Shown here: positions 27,086-35,923 of the stretch, piece by piece
How the letters are laid out: every line of letters begins with the position of its first letter
How positions within the stretch are numbered: the stretch's first letter is position 1
DNA from: VBAU01 sp036005185
GTDB lineage: Bacteria > Bacteroidota > Bacteroidia > Chitinophagales > Chitinophagaceae
Assembly: GCA_036005185.1 (NCBI GenBank)
Contig: DASYQS010000006.1
Span: forward strand, 113,822 to 177,821
Length of the DNA: 64,000 bases
Direction: 5' to 3'
The notes under the pieces: generated by a model
What the model saw: only the letters and a program-made list of their open reading frames with translations
The model's database searches: none
What the model was told of the DNA's origin: nothing
Program-made: the position numbers and the translations under genes

Positions 27086-27676
27086 CTACATACTAAATAT
27101 TTTTTCGTTCTCATTTAGAAATTCGTTCTCTATCACTTCTTCACTTGGATCCCGATATTCAAACTCTTTTAATTTCTCATGAAAACCATGACTTGATTTA
27201 ATAATAGCTACCCTTGCACTCCTGACAAATTCAATCAGTCCATAAGGCTCCAACGCTTTGATTAACCCATCAATTTCCTCGCGGTGACCGCTGGTTTCAA
27301 AAACAATATAATCCTTACGAATAGCAACAGCTCTAGCGCCATATTCACGAAGCAATCGCTCTACTTTTACTTTTTCCGCAATAATATCCGTAGGTACTTT
27401 GTACATGGCCAGCTCCTGCCACACAATTTCATCGTTAGTATTATAATATGCTTTTAATACTTCAACCTGCTTTTCTATTTGTCGGCAAAGCTTTCTTACC
27501 ACATCTTCTACTTCATTAATCACAATCGTAAAGCGGTGCACGCTATCAATCTCAGAGGGAGAAGTATTCAGACTTTCAATATTTATTTTTCTCCTCGAAA
27601 AAATAATAGCGATTCGATTCAGTAAACCAATTTGGTTTTCTGTATAAACCGTAATTGTGTATTCCTGTTTAGACAT
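27086..27676 (-). CDS. ilvN: acetolactate synthase, small (regulatory) subunit
   Basis: Binds the catalytic subunit and gives valine feedback control. The 196-residue length is typical. The N-terminal ACT domain (about 5-80) shows T-E-N-Q-I-G-L-L-N-R-I near 12-22, the region where valine binds; the second ACT-like domain runs from about 85 to 165. It lies 30 bases after ilvB and directly before the GAF gene. Confidence 0.95.
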   Translation of the reverse strand: MSKQEYTITVYTENQIGLLNRIAIIFSRRKINIESLNTSPSEIDSVHRFTIVINEVEDVVRKLCRQIEKQVEVLKAYYNTNDEIVWQELAMYKVPTDIIAEKVKVERLLREYGARAVAIRKDYIVFETSGHREEIDGLIKALEPYGLIEFVRSARVAIIKSSHGFHEKLKEFEYRDPSEEVIENEFLNENEKIFSM

Positions 27677-27706
27677 AATTATACGTTATTAATTAGTAAT
27701 TATTCT

Positions 27707-29443
27707 CTATTTCAATCTTATTTCTGCCACACTGCATCCCTGTGGCACCATTGGAAATACATTATTCTCTTTTCCTACCATCACCTCAAGTAAATATGCT
27801 CCTTTATGGCTCATCATTTCTTGTAATGCTTCTCCTAGTTTTTCTCTTTCTGAAACTCTTTGACCATCAATTCCGTATCCTTTTGCTACCTGTACAAAAT
27901 CAGGACTGGTAATATCAACAAAAGAATATCTCTTTTCATGAAACAATTGCTGCCACTGTCTTACCATGCCGAGGAAATTATTGTTAAGAATAATCAGCTT
28001 TACATCCACCTTACTTTGCATAATAGTTCCAAGCTCCTGTATCGTCATTTGAAAACCACCATCGCCAATTATGGCAATAACAGTTCTTTCAGGTGCACCG
28101 AACTTAGCACCAATTGCAGCCGGTAGCGCAAATCCCATTGTTCCCAACCCGCCTGAAGTAATATTGCTTTTTGTTTGATTGAACTTCGCATAACGACATG
28201 CTACCATCTGATGTTGGCCAACATCTGTAACAACAACAGCATCACCTTTTGTAAGCTCATTTAACAGCTTTATCACTTCGCCCATAGTAAGGGCTTCACT
28301 TGTTGGGTTCAATTCAGGAATAATACAAGTTTCTTCTTCCTCTTTTTGAAAATCACGAAAACGCTGCAGCCATTGGGGATAAACTTTTTGTTCAACTAAC
28401 TCAGTAAGCAAAGGCAGAGTCTCTTTACAATCGCCCCAAACTGGCACGGTTGTCTTTACATTTTTGTCAATCTCGGCCGGGTCGATATCGAGATGAATAA
28501 CTTTTGCCTGCTTTGCATATTTATCAAGCCTGCCTGTTACGCGGTCATCAAAACGCATACCCACAGCAATCAGCACATCGCACTCATTCGTCAATACGTT
28601 AGGGCCATAATTGCCATGCATGCCCAGCATTCCAACGGCGAGAGGATGATCGGTTGCAATGGCGCTCATTCCCAAAATAGTCCATGCCGTAGGGATACCA
28701 CTCTTTTCAATAAATTTTTTGAACTCTTTTTCTGCTTTGCCAAGAATAACACCCTGTCCAAAAATTACAAATGGTCTCTCAGCCGCATTGATGAGCTTGG
28801 CTGCTTCTTGGATATATTCTTTTCTTACAATTGGCTTCGGACGGTAGCTTCTTATGTGATCAGATTTTTCATAGCCACTATAGTCAAACTTTTGCAGTTG
28901 TGCATTCTTTGTGATATCGATCACTACAGGCCCAGGTCTTCCGCTTTTTGCTATGTAAAATGCTTTAGCTAATACGGAGGGAATTTCAGTGGCATCAGTT
29001 ACCTGGTAATTCCATTTTGTCACAGGTGTTGTTATGTTGATAACATCTGTTTCCTGAAAAGCGTCTGTTCCAAGCAAATGTGCATACACCTGGCCCGTGA
29101 TGCATACAACAGGTGTGCTGTCGATCATAGCATCGGCAAGACCTGTTACAAGGTTTGTAGCGCCAGGGCCGCTTGTTGCAAACACTACTCCTGCTTTTCC
29201 CGATGTTCTTGCATAACCTTGAGCTGCATGAATAGCTCCTTGCTCATGGCGAACAAGAATGTGTTTTAATTGATCGGCGTAATCATACAAAGCATCGTAG
29301 ATGGGCATAATGGCACCACCGGGATAACCAAAGATGGTATCTACTCTTTCAGAAACCATTGCTTTTAAAACTGCTTCGCTTCCTGAAATATTTTCCATCT
29401 CTTTTTCTTTTTGTTTTGTCTTTTTTTCTGCCACTAATTCCAT
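27707..29443 (-). CDS. ilvB: acetolactate synthase, large (catalytic) subunit
   Basis: Joins pyruvate with pyruvate or 2-oxobutanoate using thiamine diphosphate. The 578-residue protein has the N-terminal TPP domain with the catalytic Glu in R-H-E-Q-G-A near 66-71, the A-T-S-G-P-G-A-T-N-L motif, and the C-terminal TPP/Mg site G-D-G-G-F-Q-M near 458-464 with L-N-N-N. A second Met at residue 16 (M-E-N-I-S-G) is an alternative start, since the first 15 residues are very basic and unlike the family. It is followed by ilvN. Confidence 0.97.
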   Translation of the reverse strand: MELVAEKKTKQKEKEMENISGSEAVLKAMVSERVDTIFGYPGGAIMPIYDALYDYADQLKHILVRHEQGAIHAAQGYARTSGKAGVVFATSGPGATNLVTGLADAMIDSTPVVCITGQVYAHLLGTDAFQETDVINITTPVTKWNYQVTDATEIPSVLAKAFYIAKSGRPGPVVIDITKNAQLQKFDYSGYEKSDHIRSYRPKPIVRKEYIQEAAKLINAAERPFVIFGQGVILGKAEKEFKKFIEKSGIPTAWTILGMSAIATDHPLAVGMLGMHGNYGPNVLTNECDVLIAVGMRFDDRVTGRLDKYAKQAKVIHLDIDPAEIDKNVKTTVPVWGDCKETLPLLTELVEQKVYPQWLQRFRDFQKEEEETCIIPELNPTSEALTMGEVIKLLNELTKGDAVVVTDVGQHQMVACRYAKFNQTKSNITSGGLGTMGFALPAAIGAKFGAPERTVIAIIGDGGFQMTIQELGTIMQSKVDVKLIILNNNFLGMVRQWQQLFHEKRYSFVDITSPDFVQVAKGYGIDGQRVSEREKLGEALQEMMSHKGAYLLEVMVGKENNVFPMVPQGCSVAEIRLK

Positions 29444-29461
29444 AAAAACATTTTTAGTTGA

Positions 29462-29513
29462 GGGCTAAAGCCCGATATTTTTATTTATTTAGCCCCAAGC
29501 ATAAATGCTTGGG
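29462..29513. repeat. pair of hairpins between ilvD and ilvB
   Basis: GGGCT / AGCCC (29462-29473) and CCCAAGCA / TGCTTGGG (29494-29513) with a 4-base loop, separated by an AT-rich stretch. Next to them, CGATTCATGCT occurs twice, 14 bases apart (from 29514). The hairpins resemble intergenic repeat remnants; on the minus strand no good U-run follows. Confidence 0.5.
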
Positions 29514-29545
29514 CGATTCATGCTTGACGATTCATGCTCAGTAAA

Positions 29546-31225
29546 TCATTCGTCTGTCACACATCCTTCTGCTGCTGTTCTCACATATTTTGCATATTTG
29601 TACAGAATTCCTTTTTTAGCTTTTAATGCCGGTTGCTTCCAATTCTTTTTTCTTTCGGCAATCTCTACATCAGAAACTTTTAATGTGATTGTATTTTTTG
29701 TCGCGTCAATTTCAATTGCGTCCCCATCCTCCACTAATGCTATCAAACTACCGTCATAAGCTTCAGGTGTTATATGGCCTACAACAAATCCATGCGTGCC
29801 ACCGCTAAATCTTCCATCAGTAATCAATGCTACAGAATTTCCTAATCCAGCACCAATAAGGGCCGAAGTAGGCTTTAACATCTCTGGCATACCCGGTGCA
29901 CCCTTGGGACCAACATATCTTATCACTACCACATCACCTTGCTTTATCTTTCCGGTATTGATGCCATTGATCAATTCAAACTCACCATCAAATACTTTCG
30001 CGGTTCCTTCAAATCTCTCCCCTTCTTTTCCCGAAATTTTTGCGACGCTTCCGCCTACAGCAAGATTTCCATAAAGGATTTGTAAATGGCCGGTTGTTTT
30101 TAATGGCTTTTCGAGCGGATAAATAATTTTCTGTGATTCAAAACTCAATTCTGGCACATCTGCTACATTTTCTGAAATTGTTTTTCCGGTCACGGTTAAA
30201 CAATCTCCATGCAACAAGCCTTTTTTCAATAAATATTTCATGACAGCAGGCACACCGCCGTGTTGATGCAGGTCGTGCATTAAATATTTTCCACTGGGTT
30301 TAAAATCGGCTAGCACCGGAACTTTATCACTGATCTTTTGAAAATCATCCTGGGTTAATTCAACCCCTACGCTTTTTGCCATGGCGATTAAATGCAACAC
30401 GGCATTTGTTGACCCACCGAGCACCATCACAACAGTAATTGCATTCTCAAATGCCTTTCTTGTTATAATATCAGAAGGCTTGATATTTTTTTCCAACAAT
30501 AACCGGATTGCCTTTCCTGCAGCCTCACATTCTTTTCTTTTTTCTTCACTCAATGCAGGGTTAGATGATGAAAAAGGCAAGCTCATCCCCAACGCTTCAA
30601 TAGCGCTTGCCATAGTGTTTGCTGTGTACATTCCACCACAAGCACCAGCACCGGGACAAGAATGCTGAACAATGCATTTAAAATCTTCATCATTGAGTTG
30701 CCCTGCAATTTTTTTACCCAAGGCCTCAAACGCTGAAACAATATTCAAGTCTTCACCTTTATAACGACCAGCAGCAATAGTGCCCCCATACACCATGATC
30801 GCGGGCCGGTTCAATCTTCCCATTGCAATCACAGAGCCAGGCATATTTTTATCACAACCCGGAACAGCAATCAAGGCATCGTAATATTGCGCCCCACAAA
30901 CTGCTTCAATCGAATCCGCAATAATATCACGGCTCACTAATGAATATCGCATTCCATCAGTGCCCATGCTAATGCCATCACTCACACCAATCGTATTAAA
31001 AATCAAACCTACCAGATCATTATCCCAGGCGGACTGCTTTACAATTTTCGCCAGCTCGTTCAAATGCATATTGCAGGTGTTACCATCCCAACCCATGCTC
31101 ACAATACCCACCTGCGCCTTATTCATGTCGGCATCGGTTAAGCCGATTCCGTACAACATAGCCTGTGCAGCTGGTTGAGTAACATCCTGCGTAATTGTTT
31201 TTGAATATCTGTTTAGTTCAGCCAT
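29546..31225 (-). CDS. ilvD: dihydroxy-acid dehydratase
   Basis: Dehydrates the dihydroxy acids made by IlvC to the 2-oxo acids. The 559-residue length is normal. The Fe-S cluster ligands are in G-C-D-K-N-M-P-G (about 122-129) and S-C-P-G-A-G-A-C-G-G-M-Y (about 190-201), and the C-terminal T-D-G-R-F-S-G-G-T-H-G motif is intact. It follows ilvE after 30 bases. Confidence 0.97.
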   Translation of the reverse strand: MAELNRYSKTITQDVTQPAAQAMLYGIGLTDADMNKAQVGIVSMGWDGNTCNMHLNELAKIVKQSAWDNDLVGLIFNTIGVSDGISMGTDGMRYSLVSRDIIADSIEAVCGAQYYDALIAVPGCDKNMPGSVIAMGRLNRPAIMVYGGTIAAGRYKGEDLNIVSAFEALGKKIAGQLNDEDFKCIVQHSCPGAGACGGMYTANTMASAIEALGMSLPFSSSNPALSEEKRKECEAAGKAIRLLLEKNIKPSDIITRKAFENAITVVMVLGGSTNAVLHLIAMAKSVGVELTQDDFQKISDKVPVLADFKPSGKYLMHDLHQHGGVPAVMKYLLKKGLLHGDCLTVTGKTISENVADVPELSFESQKIIYPLEKPLKTTGHLQILYGNLAVGGSVAKISGKEGERFEGTAKVFDGEFELINGINTGKIKQGDVVVIRYVGPKGAPGMPEMLKPTSALIGAGLGNSVALITDGRFSGGTHGFVVGHITPEAYDGSLIALVEDGDAIEIDATKNTITLKVSDVEIAERKKNWKQPALKAKKGILYKYAKYVRTAAEGCVTDE

Positions 31226-31255
31226 TTTGATTTTATGTTATCAGCTTTCAGTTCT

Positions 31256-32245
31256 TTATTCAACTTCAGTTGAGTTTACACTAAGCAAAGCCGAAGCGTC
31301 GCTTACTTCAGCACCAATAGTTATCGGGTCTATTAAGTCTGTTGAAGCAACTAAATTTATATCCGCATCTTTTTGTTCACGAACAAGATTTTTATAAGCC
31401 TGTTGTATTACATACCCAAATGTATCTTCCCACCTTAATTTGAACGGTACATCATCAAGCGATTCCAGTCCGACAATTTCAGCAGCCGTGCCGCAATAGA
31501 AACTACCATCGGCTCTATGCATTTCTTCGGGCGTAAAAAATTTTTCCACCACTGGAATCTTTAGCTCATCACAAATTTCAATTACAGTTGCTCTTGTAAT
31601 ACCGGGAAGAATATTTCCTTTGGCGGGTGTATAAAGCACTTTATCCTTTTCATAAAATACATTGGCGCCAGTGCCTTCGGCCACATTTCCATTCATATCA
31701 AGAAGCAATGCCTCATCGTAACCTTTTGATTTTGCCTCTTGACTAGCTAAAATAGAATTCACATAATGACCTGCTGCCTTTGCATAGATTTTAAACCCTT
31801 TTGGATTAGGGCGTTCAAACGACGAGGTCACCACCCGCAATAATTTCTCACCGAAAAATAAAGGCATTTCCCAAACAGCAATCACTAAGTGAGATTCAAT
31901 GTTTTTGTTAAAGCTCATATTCGCCGGGCCATATACTAAGGGGCGGATATAAGCATCTTGTAAATCATTTTGCCTTAATACTTCGTAAGTGGCATCAATT
32001 AACTGCTGTACCGTATAATTGAATGGAATATTTAAAGCTTCAGCAGAAATTTTTAATCGCTCATAATGCTCTGTTGCTTTGAAGATTTTTGTTTCTCCAT
32101 TTGCTGTCTTGTATGAGCGAATACCTTCAAATACGGAATAGCCATAGTGCAATGATTGAGTGTATAGATCAACCTTTGCTTCGATGGCTTTTACAAACCC
32201 ACCATCCAAAAACACAATCGTGTTATCATTGTAATAAGATCCCAT
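31256..32245 (-). CDS. ilvE: branched-chain amino acid aminotransferase
   Basis: Transfers the amino group from glutamate to the 2-oxo acids of valine, leucine and isoleucine. The 329-residue PLP fold-IV enzyme has the catalytic Lys156 in Y-A-K-A-A-G-H-Y, E-G-T-G-A-N-V-F-Y near 188-196 and G-I-T-R-A-T near 214-219. It is the first gene after the leader-peptide attenuator, so the whole ilv half of the block depends on that switch. Its amino donor is made by the nearby GltBD. Confidence 0.97.
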   Translation of the reverse strand: MGSYYNDNTIVFLDGGFVKAIEAKVDLYTQSLHYGYSVFEGIRSYKTANGETKIFKATEHYERLKISAEALNIPFNYTVQQLIDATYEVLRQNDLQDAYIRPLVYGPANMSFNKNIESHLVIAVWEMPLFFGEKLLRVVTSSFERPNPKGFKIYAKAAGHYVNSILASQEAKSKGYDEALLLDMNGNVAEGTGANVFYEKDKVLYTPAKGNILPGITRATVIEICDELKIPVVEKFFTPEEMHRADGSFYCGTAAEIVGLESLDDVPFKLRWEDTFGYVIQQAYKNLVREQKDADINLVASTDLIDPITIGAEVSDASALLSVNSTEVE

Positions 32246-32290
32246 AATTTATTTTTATCGTAAGTGTCAGACGCTCTTCGAGACGTCAGA

Positions 32291-32323
32291 CACAAAAAAG
32301 AAACCCGCCTGTTGGAGGCGGGT
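32291..32323 (-). terminator. attenuator terminator upstream of ilvE
   Basis: On the minus strand ACCCGCCT (32316-32323) pairs perfectly with AGGCGGGT (32303-32310) around a 5-base loop, followed by TTCTTTTTTGTG. It stands 58 bases before the ilvE start. A strong terminator in front of a gene, rather than after one, is expected of an attenuator. Confidence 0.9.
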
Positions 32324-32450
32324 CGTATCGTATTTTCTGTTTTTTTAGTTGTACTTAAACACCACCTCCATTTAAAGAAGATATAATAATCACGACCACA
32401 ATAATAATTGTGTTTATTATAGAGGTGATGTTATGTAATCTTCTATTCAT
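32303..32450 (-). promoter_or_regulatory. ribosome-mediated transcription attenuator of the ilv operon
   Basis: Four segments on the minus strand can pair in alternatives. Segment 1 CATCACCTC (32422-32430, codons 7-10 of the leader ORF) pairs with segment 2 GAGGTGGTG (within 32360-32369, the Gly codons near its end): 9 bp with one G-U. Segment 2 GGAGGTGG pairs with segment 3 CCGCCTCC (32314-32321): 8 bp with one G-U, the antiterminator. Segment 3 pairs with segment 4 (32303-32310) as the terminator. A ribosome stalled on the Ile/Val codons would free segment 2 for segment 3 and allow readthrough; one reaching the stop codon would cover segment 2 and permit termination. All parts are seen; the regulation is inferred. 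Confidence 0.88.
32355..32450 (-). CDS. ilvL: ilv operon leader peptide (31 residues)
   Basis: ATG at 32450, TAA at 32355-32357. The peptide has nine Ile and four Val among 31 residues, with an unbroken Ile3-Val3-Ile3 run at codons 15-23 and a second pair of Ile at 11-12; it ends L-N-G-G-G-V. It starts with basic residues (M-N-R-R). Such composition has no role as a protein but is what ribosome-mediated control by charged tRNA-Ile and tRNA-Val requires. The gene symbol is assigned by analogy to enteric leader peptides, not by sequence similarity. Confidence 0.88.
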   Translation of the reverse strand: MNRRLHNITSIINTIIIVVVIIISSLNGGGV

Positions 32451-32697
32451 GAAGGGATGTATGTTTCAGTAAATATACACCCGCTGTTCCAAAAAAAGAA
32501 CTCAGCAAGCAACTTTTTTTTGGCCTCATCCCTGCCTGCCGGCAGGCAGGCTCCCAACTCCTTCTCCAAAAGAGAAGGAGCGGTACTTTAGTACAAATCC
32601 AAACTATAGGTCTTCCACATCATCTATAGAACAAATCCAATCATTGGTTTTGCGCGTTAGCAAATTCTTCCCTTGGGGGAAGGATCTAGGATGGGCT
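32451..32697. other. spacer upstream of the ilv leader, rich in repeat remnants
   Basis: Between leuB and the leader ORF. A minus-strand TATATTTA at 32470-32477 (one mismatch to TAnnTTTG) preceded by a T-rich stretch may be an internal promoter about 25-30 bases from the leader ATG. Further on are the palindromic repeat 32531-32550, a CTCCTTCTC / GAGAAGGAG hairpin (32558-32580), and near 32670 a CTTCCC...GGGAAGG-type remnant of a common Bacteroidota intergenic repeat. No gene is seen. Confidence 0.5.
32531..32550. repeat. palindromic repeat, copy 2
   Basis: A perfect 20-base palindrome with arms CCTGCCTGCC and GGCAGGCAGG. Same family as 19321-19344 and 41053-41075. Confidence 0.85.
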
Positions 32698-33819
32698 TCA
32701 GATTATCGTTGATTTCCTCAACTCAATATTTTCTTTCTTAACGGAATCCGGAATTTTACCATTCACGTAATCAGTGATCAATTCACCGATAGTGGAAGTG
32801 AAATAAAAATTGACCGGGTCAAGGTCTTTGGTCACAAATGCGTTTTCCAAAGTCCAGTTCACAGCTTCGCGAACCAAATTTGCTTCTTTTGTCATTCCCA
32901 GATACTCAAGCAGCATAGCAGCCGACAAAATGGATCCTACCGGATTTGCAATATCTTTTCCGGCAGCCTGAGGATAGGAGCCATGAATAGGCTCAAACAA
33001 TACAGTGCCCACGCCCACCGAAGCCGAAGGCAGCAAACCCAATGAACCGCTCAATACACTGGCCTCATCACTGATAATGTCACCAAACATGTTTTCCGTG
33101 AGTATTACATCAAATTGCTTTGGGTTCTGAATGATTTGCATAGCTGCATTATCAACAAACATGTAATTCACTTGCACATCGGGATATTGTTTTGCAACTT
33201 CCTGAACAGTTTTTCTCCAAAGCCTTGAAGTTTCAAGCACATTAGCCTTATCAACCAGTGTCAACTTTTTTCTTCTTTCGGGTTTTTGTGCAAAATGAAA
33301 AGCAAGATTTGCTATTCTCTCGATTTCCACTTTTGTATAAACGCACTCGTCGATTGCCTTTGTTCCATCTTCGCTCAATTCCTTTTTTCCAAAATAAATG
33401 CCGCCAGTAAGCTCTCTGAAAATGATGAAATCAACATCTTCAAGATTTTTGTTTTTCAATGGCGATAGATGGTGTAAAGAAAGGTACGTGTTTACAGGTC
33501 GGATATTGGCAAACAATTGCAGAGACCTCCTTAGCTTAAGCAATCCTTGTTCCGGTCTTACCTTGGCAGACGGATCATTATCATACTTCGGATGTCCAAT
33601 AGCTCCGAATAGAATTGCATCGCTGTTCAAACAGGCTTCAATGGTTTCATCGGGTAATGGATTTCCGGTTTTGTCAATAGCATCAGCACCCATTAAGCAA
33701 TATTTGTACTCGAATTCATGGTTAAATTTTTCAGCCACTGCATTGAGCACCTTTATTGCCTGCTTAGTTACCTCCGGACCGATGCCATCGCCTTCTATAA
33801 CTACAATATTTTTATTCAT
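32698..33819 (-). CDS. leuB: 3-isopropylmalate dehydrogenase
   Basis: Oxidises and decarboxylates 3-isopropylmalate with NAD+. The 373-residue protein begins with G-D-G-I-G-P-E-V and has the substrate-binding R-x4-L-x2-R-x3-L segment (R-P-E-Q-G-L-L-K-L-R-R-S-L near 88-100), R-E-L-T-G-G-I-Y-F-G and the D-N-A-A-M-Q and G-D-I-x-S-D-E-A metal-site motifs. It overlaps the end of leuD by 8 bases. Confidence 0.97.
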   Translation of the reverse strand: MNKNIVVIEGDGIGPEVTKQAIKVLNAVAEKFNHEFEYKYCLMGADAIDKTGNPLPDETIEACLNSDAILFGAIGHPKYDNDPSAKVRPEQGLLKLRRSLQLFANIRPVNTYLSLHHLSPLKNKNLEDVDFIIFRELTGGIYFGKKELSEDGTKAIDECVYTKVEIERIANLAFHFAQKPERRKKLTLVDKANVLETSRLWRKTVQEVAKQYPDVQVNYMFVDNAAMQIIQNPKQFDVILTENMFGDIISDEASVLSGSLGLLPSASVGVGTVLFEPIHGSYPQAAGKDIANPVGSILSAAMLLEYLGMTKEANLVREAVNWTLENAFVTKDLDPVNFYFTSTIGELITDYVNGKIPDSVKKENIELRKSTII

Positions 33820-34408
33820 AGTGGTTCTCGAATTCTTCTATTTCTGGTTTAACACTTAACAAATAATCAATATCATCATACCCATTCAACAAACAGGTTT
33901 TTTTATATTCATTGATCTCAAAGTCTTCTTCTTCACTTGTTGTAATAATTTTAATCTTTTGCTGCCTAAGATTTATTTCTAGTTCTGTTTTTGGGTTTTT
34001 TTGAACTGCTTCAAAAATCTTTTTCAAGAATTCTTCGCTCACTTGTACGGGCAGTAAAAAATTATTCAATGCGTTGCTTTTAAAAATGTCTGCAAAAAAG
34101 CTGCTTACCACTACATCAAAACCCGCATCTTTTATGGCCCAGGCCGCATGCTCTCTTGATGAGCCACAACCAAAATTTTTTGCAGCAACTAGAATTTTCC
34201 CTGAATAAGCAGGATTGTTCAATACAAAATCCTGTTTTGGTTGATCTTCATCATCGTTATTATATTTCCAATCACGGAAAAGATTTTTTCCAAATCCTTC
34301 TCTGCTTGTTGCTTTTAAGAAACGGGCAGGAATGATCTGGTCTGTATCCACATTTTCAATAGTCAACGGAACTACTGTTGAACGAACGATATTTATATTT
34401 TTACTCAT
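33812..34408 (-). CDS. leuD: 3-isopropylmalate dehydratase, small subunit
   Basis: Works with LeuC to isomerise 2- to 3-isopropylmalate. A 198-residue swivel-domain subunit with D-T-D-Q-I-I-P-A-R-F near 20-29 and G-C-G-S-S-R-E-H-A near 72-80, the substrate-binding loop. The frame extends nine codons upstream into leuC, but ATG 34408 gives the family's usual N terminus (M-S-K-N-I-N) and lies 7 bases after the leuC stop. Confidence 0.96.
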   Translation of the reverse strand: MSKNINIVRSTVVPLTIENVDTDQIIPARFLKATSREGFGKNLFRDWKYNNDDEDQPKQDFVLNNPAYSGKILVAAKNFGCGSSREHAAWAIKDAGFDVVVSSFFADIFKSNALNNFLLPVQVSEEFLKKIFEAVQKNPKTELEINLRQQKIKIITTSEEEDFEINEYKKTCLLNGYDDIDYLLSVKPEIEEFENHYE

Positions 34409-34415
34409 TATTCTT

Positions 34416-35846
34416 TTAATTTTCAACAAACGCATCTCTCATCTGCTCACTTAGATATTCTCTTACATCTCCCACTTCACCTGTAATAGCTGCTAAAGCA
34501 GCCGTTAACGGACTTGCCAAAAACGTTCTTGCATTGGGGCCTTGTCTTCCTTCAAAATTTCTATTGCTTGTGCTGATACAATATTTACCCGCCGGAATTT
34601 TATCTTCATTCATACCAAGGCAAGCAGAACAACCAGGTTGGCGTAGCTGAAACCCGGCTTGCTCAAAAATTTTATCAATGCCTTCTTCGATTGCTTGTTT
34701 TTCCACTTGCTTGCTGCCGGGCACCACCCATACTTGCACATCCTTGGCTCTCTTTTTTCCTTTTACAAATCCTGCCACCATTCTTAAATCTTCAATTCTT
34801 GAATTGGTACAACTTCCAATAAAAACATAATCCACTTTTTTTCCTTTCATATTTACACCAGGCTTGAGACCCATATAACTCAACGATTTTTCAAAAGATG
34901 CCTTTTCCTTGTCATCAACCTCATCCAATGAAGGAACATGTCCTGTAACACCCACTCCCATTCCAGGGTTAGTGCCATAGGTGATCATTGGCTCAATATC
35001 TTTAGCATTAACAAAAATTTCCTTATCAAAAATGGCGTCTCCGTCAGAATACAACTGTTTCCATTCTGCAAGTTTTTCTTCCCATTCAGAACCTTGAGGA
35101 GCAAATTTTCTTCCCTTGAGATAGTTGAATGTCGTTTCATCAGGGGCGATCATTCCACCTCTTGCGCCCATTTCAATGCTCATGTTGCAAATGGTCATTC
35201 TTGCCTCCATAGAAAGAGAGCGAATAGCCGAACCTGCATACTCAACAAAATGTCCCGTAGCGCCACTAGCCGAGATCTGTGAAATGATGTATAAAATAAT
35301 ATCCTTGCTCACTACGCCTTTTTGCAATTCACCATCCACATTTATACGCATCAATTTTGGTTTGGTCTGCAGCAAACATTGTGTTGCTAAAACCATTTCT
35401 ACTTCGCTGGTGCCAATACCAAATGCAATCGCTCCAAATGCACCATGCGTTGAGGTATGGCTATCGCCGCAAACAATAGTGATACCGGGTTGGGTAATCC
35501 CAAGCTCAGGCCCTATAACATGAACAATGCCTTGGAACGGGTGTCCAAGGCCATATAATTCAATGCCGTGTTCGGCACAATTTTGTTTCAAAGCTTCTAC
35601 CTGTCGGCGGCTCAACTCCTCTTTGATTGGGAGATGCTGATCAACGGTAGGGACATTATGGTCGGCTGTTGCAATAGTTTGTTGGGGGCGAAAAACTTTG
35701 ATACCCCTTTTGTTTAAACCAGTAAATGCTTGTGGACTGGTTACTTCGTGAATAAAATGTTTGTCAATATATAAAACAGAAGGCCCACCATCAATTTGTT
35801 TAATAACGTGCTTGTTCCAAATTTTATCGAATAATGTTTTTGCCAT
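34416..35846 (-). CDS. leuC: 3-isopropylmalate dehydratase, large subunit
   Basis: The aconitase-type catalytic subunit, 476 residues, bacterial LeuC length. The [4Fe-4S] ligands are seen: one in S-C-T-N-S-R near 353-358 and two in G-C-S-A-C-L-G-M-N near 417-425. G-D-S-H-T-S-T-H-G-A near 133-142 is the substrate-site motif. It follows leuA after 77 bases and precedes leuD. Confidence 0.97.
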   Translation of the reverse strand: MAKTLFDKIWNKHVIKQIDGGPSVLYIDKHFIHEVTSPQAFTGLNKRGIKVFRPQQTIATADHNVPTVDQHLPIKEELSRRQVEALKQNCAEHGIELYGLGHPFQGIVHVIGPELGITQPGITIVCGDSHTSTHGAFGAIAFGIGTSEVEMVLATQCLLQTKPKLMRINVDGELQKGVVSKDIILYIISQISASGATGHFVEYAGSAIRSLSMEARMTICNMSIEMGARGGMIAPDETTFNYLKGRKFAPQGSEWEEKLAEWKQLYSDGDAIFDKEIFVNAKDIEPMITYGTNPGMGVGVTGHVPSLDEVDDKEKASFEKSLSYMGLKPGVNMKGKKVDYVFIGSCTNSRIEDLRMVAGFVKGKKRAKDVQVWVVPGSKQVEKQAIEEGIDKIFEQAGFQLRQPGCSACLGMNEDKIPAGKYCISTSNRNFEGRQGPNARTFLASPLTAALAAITGEVGDVREYLSEQMRDAFVEN

Positions 35847-35923
35847 ATTATTTTACCACTAAAGAACTTTGTTAATCAACAAAAAATCTACTCATCCTAA
35901 GTTCCCCTTTAGGAGACAGGAGT

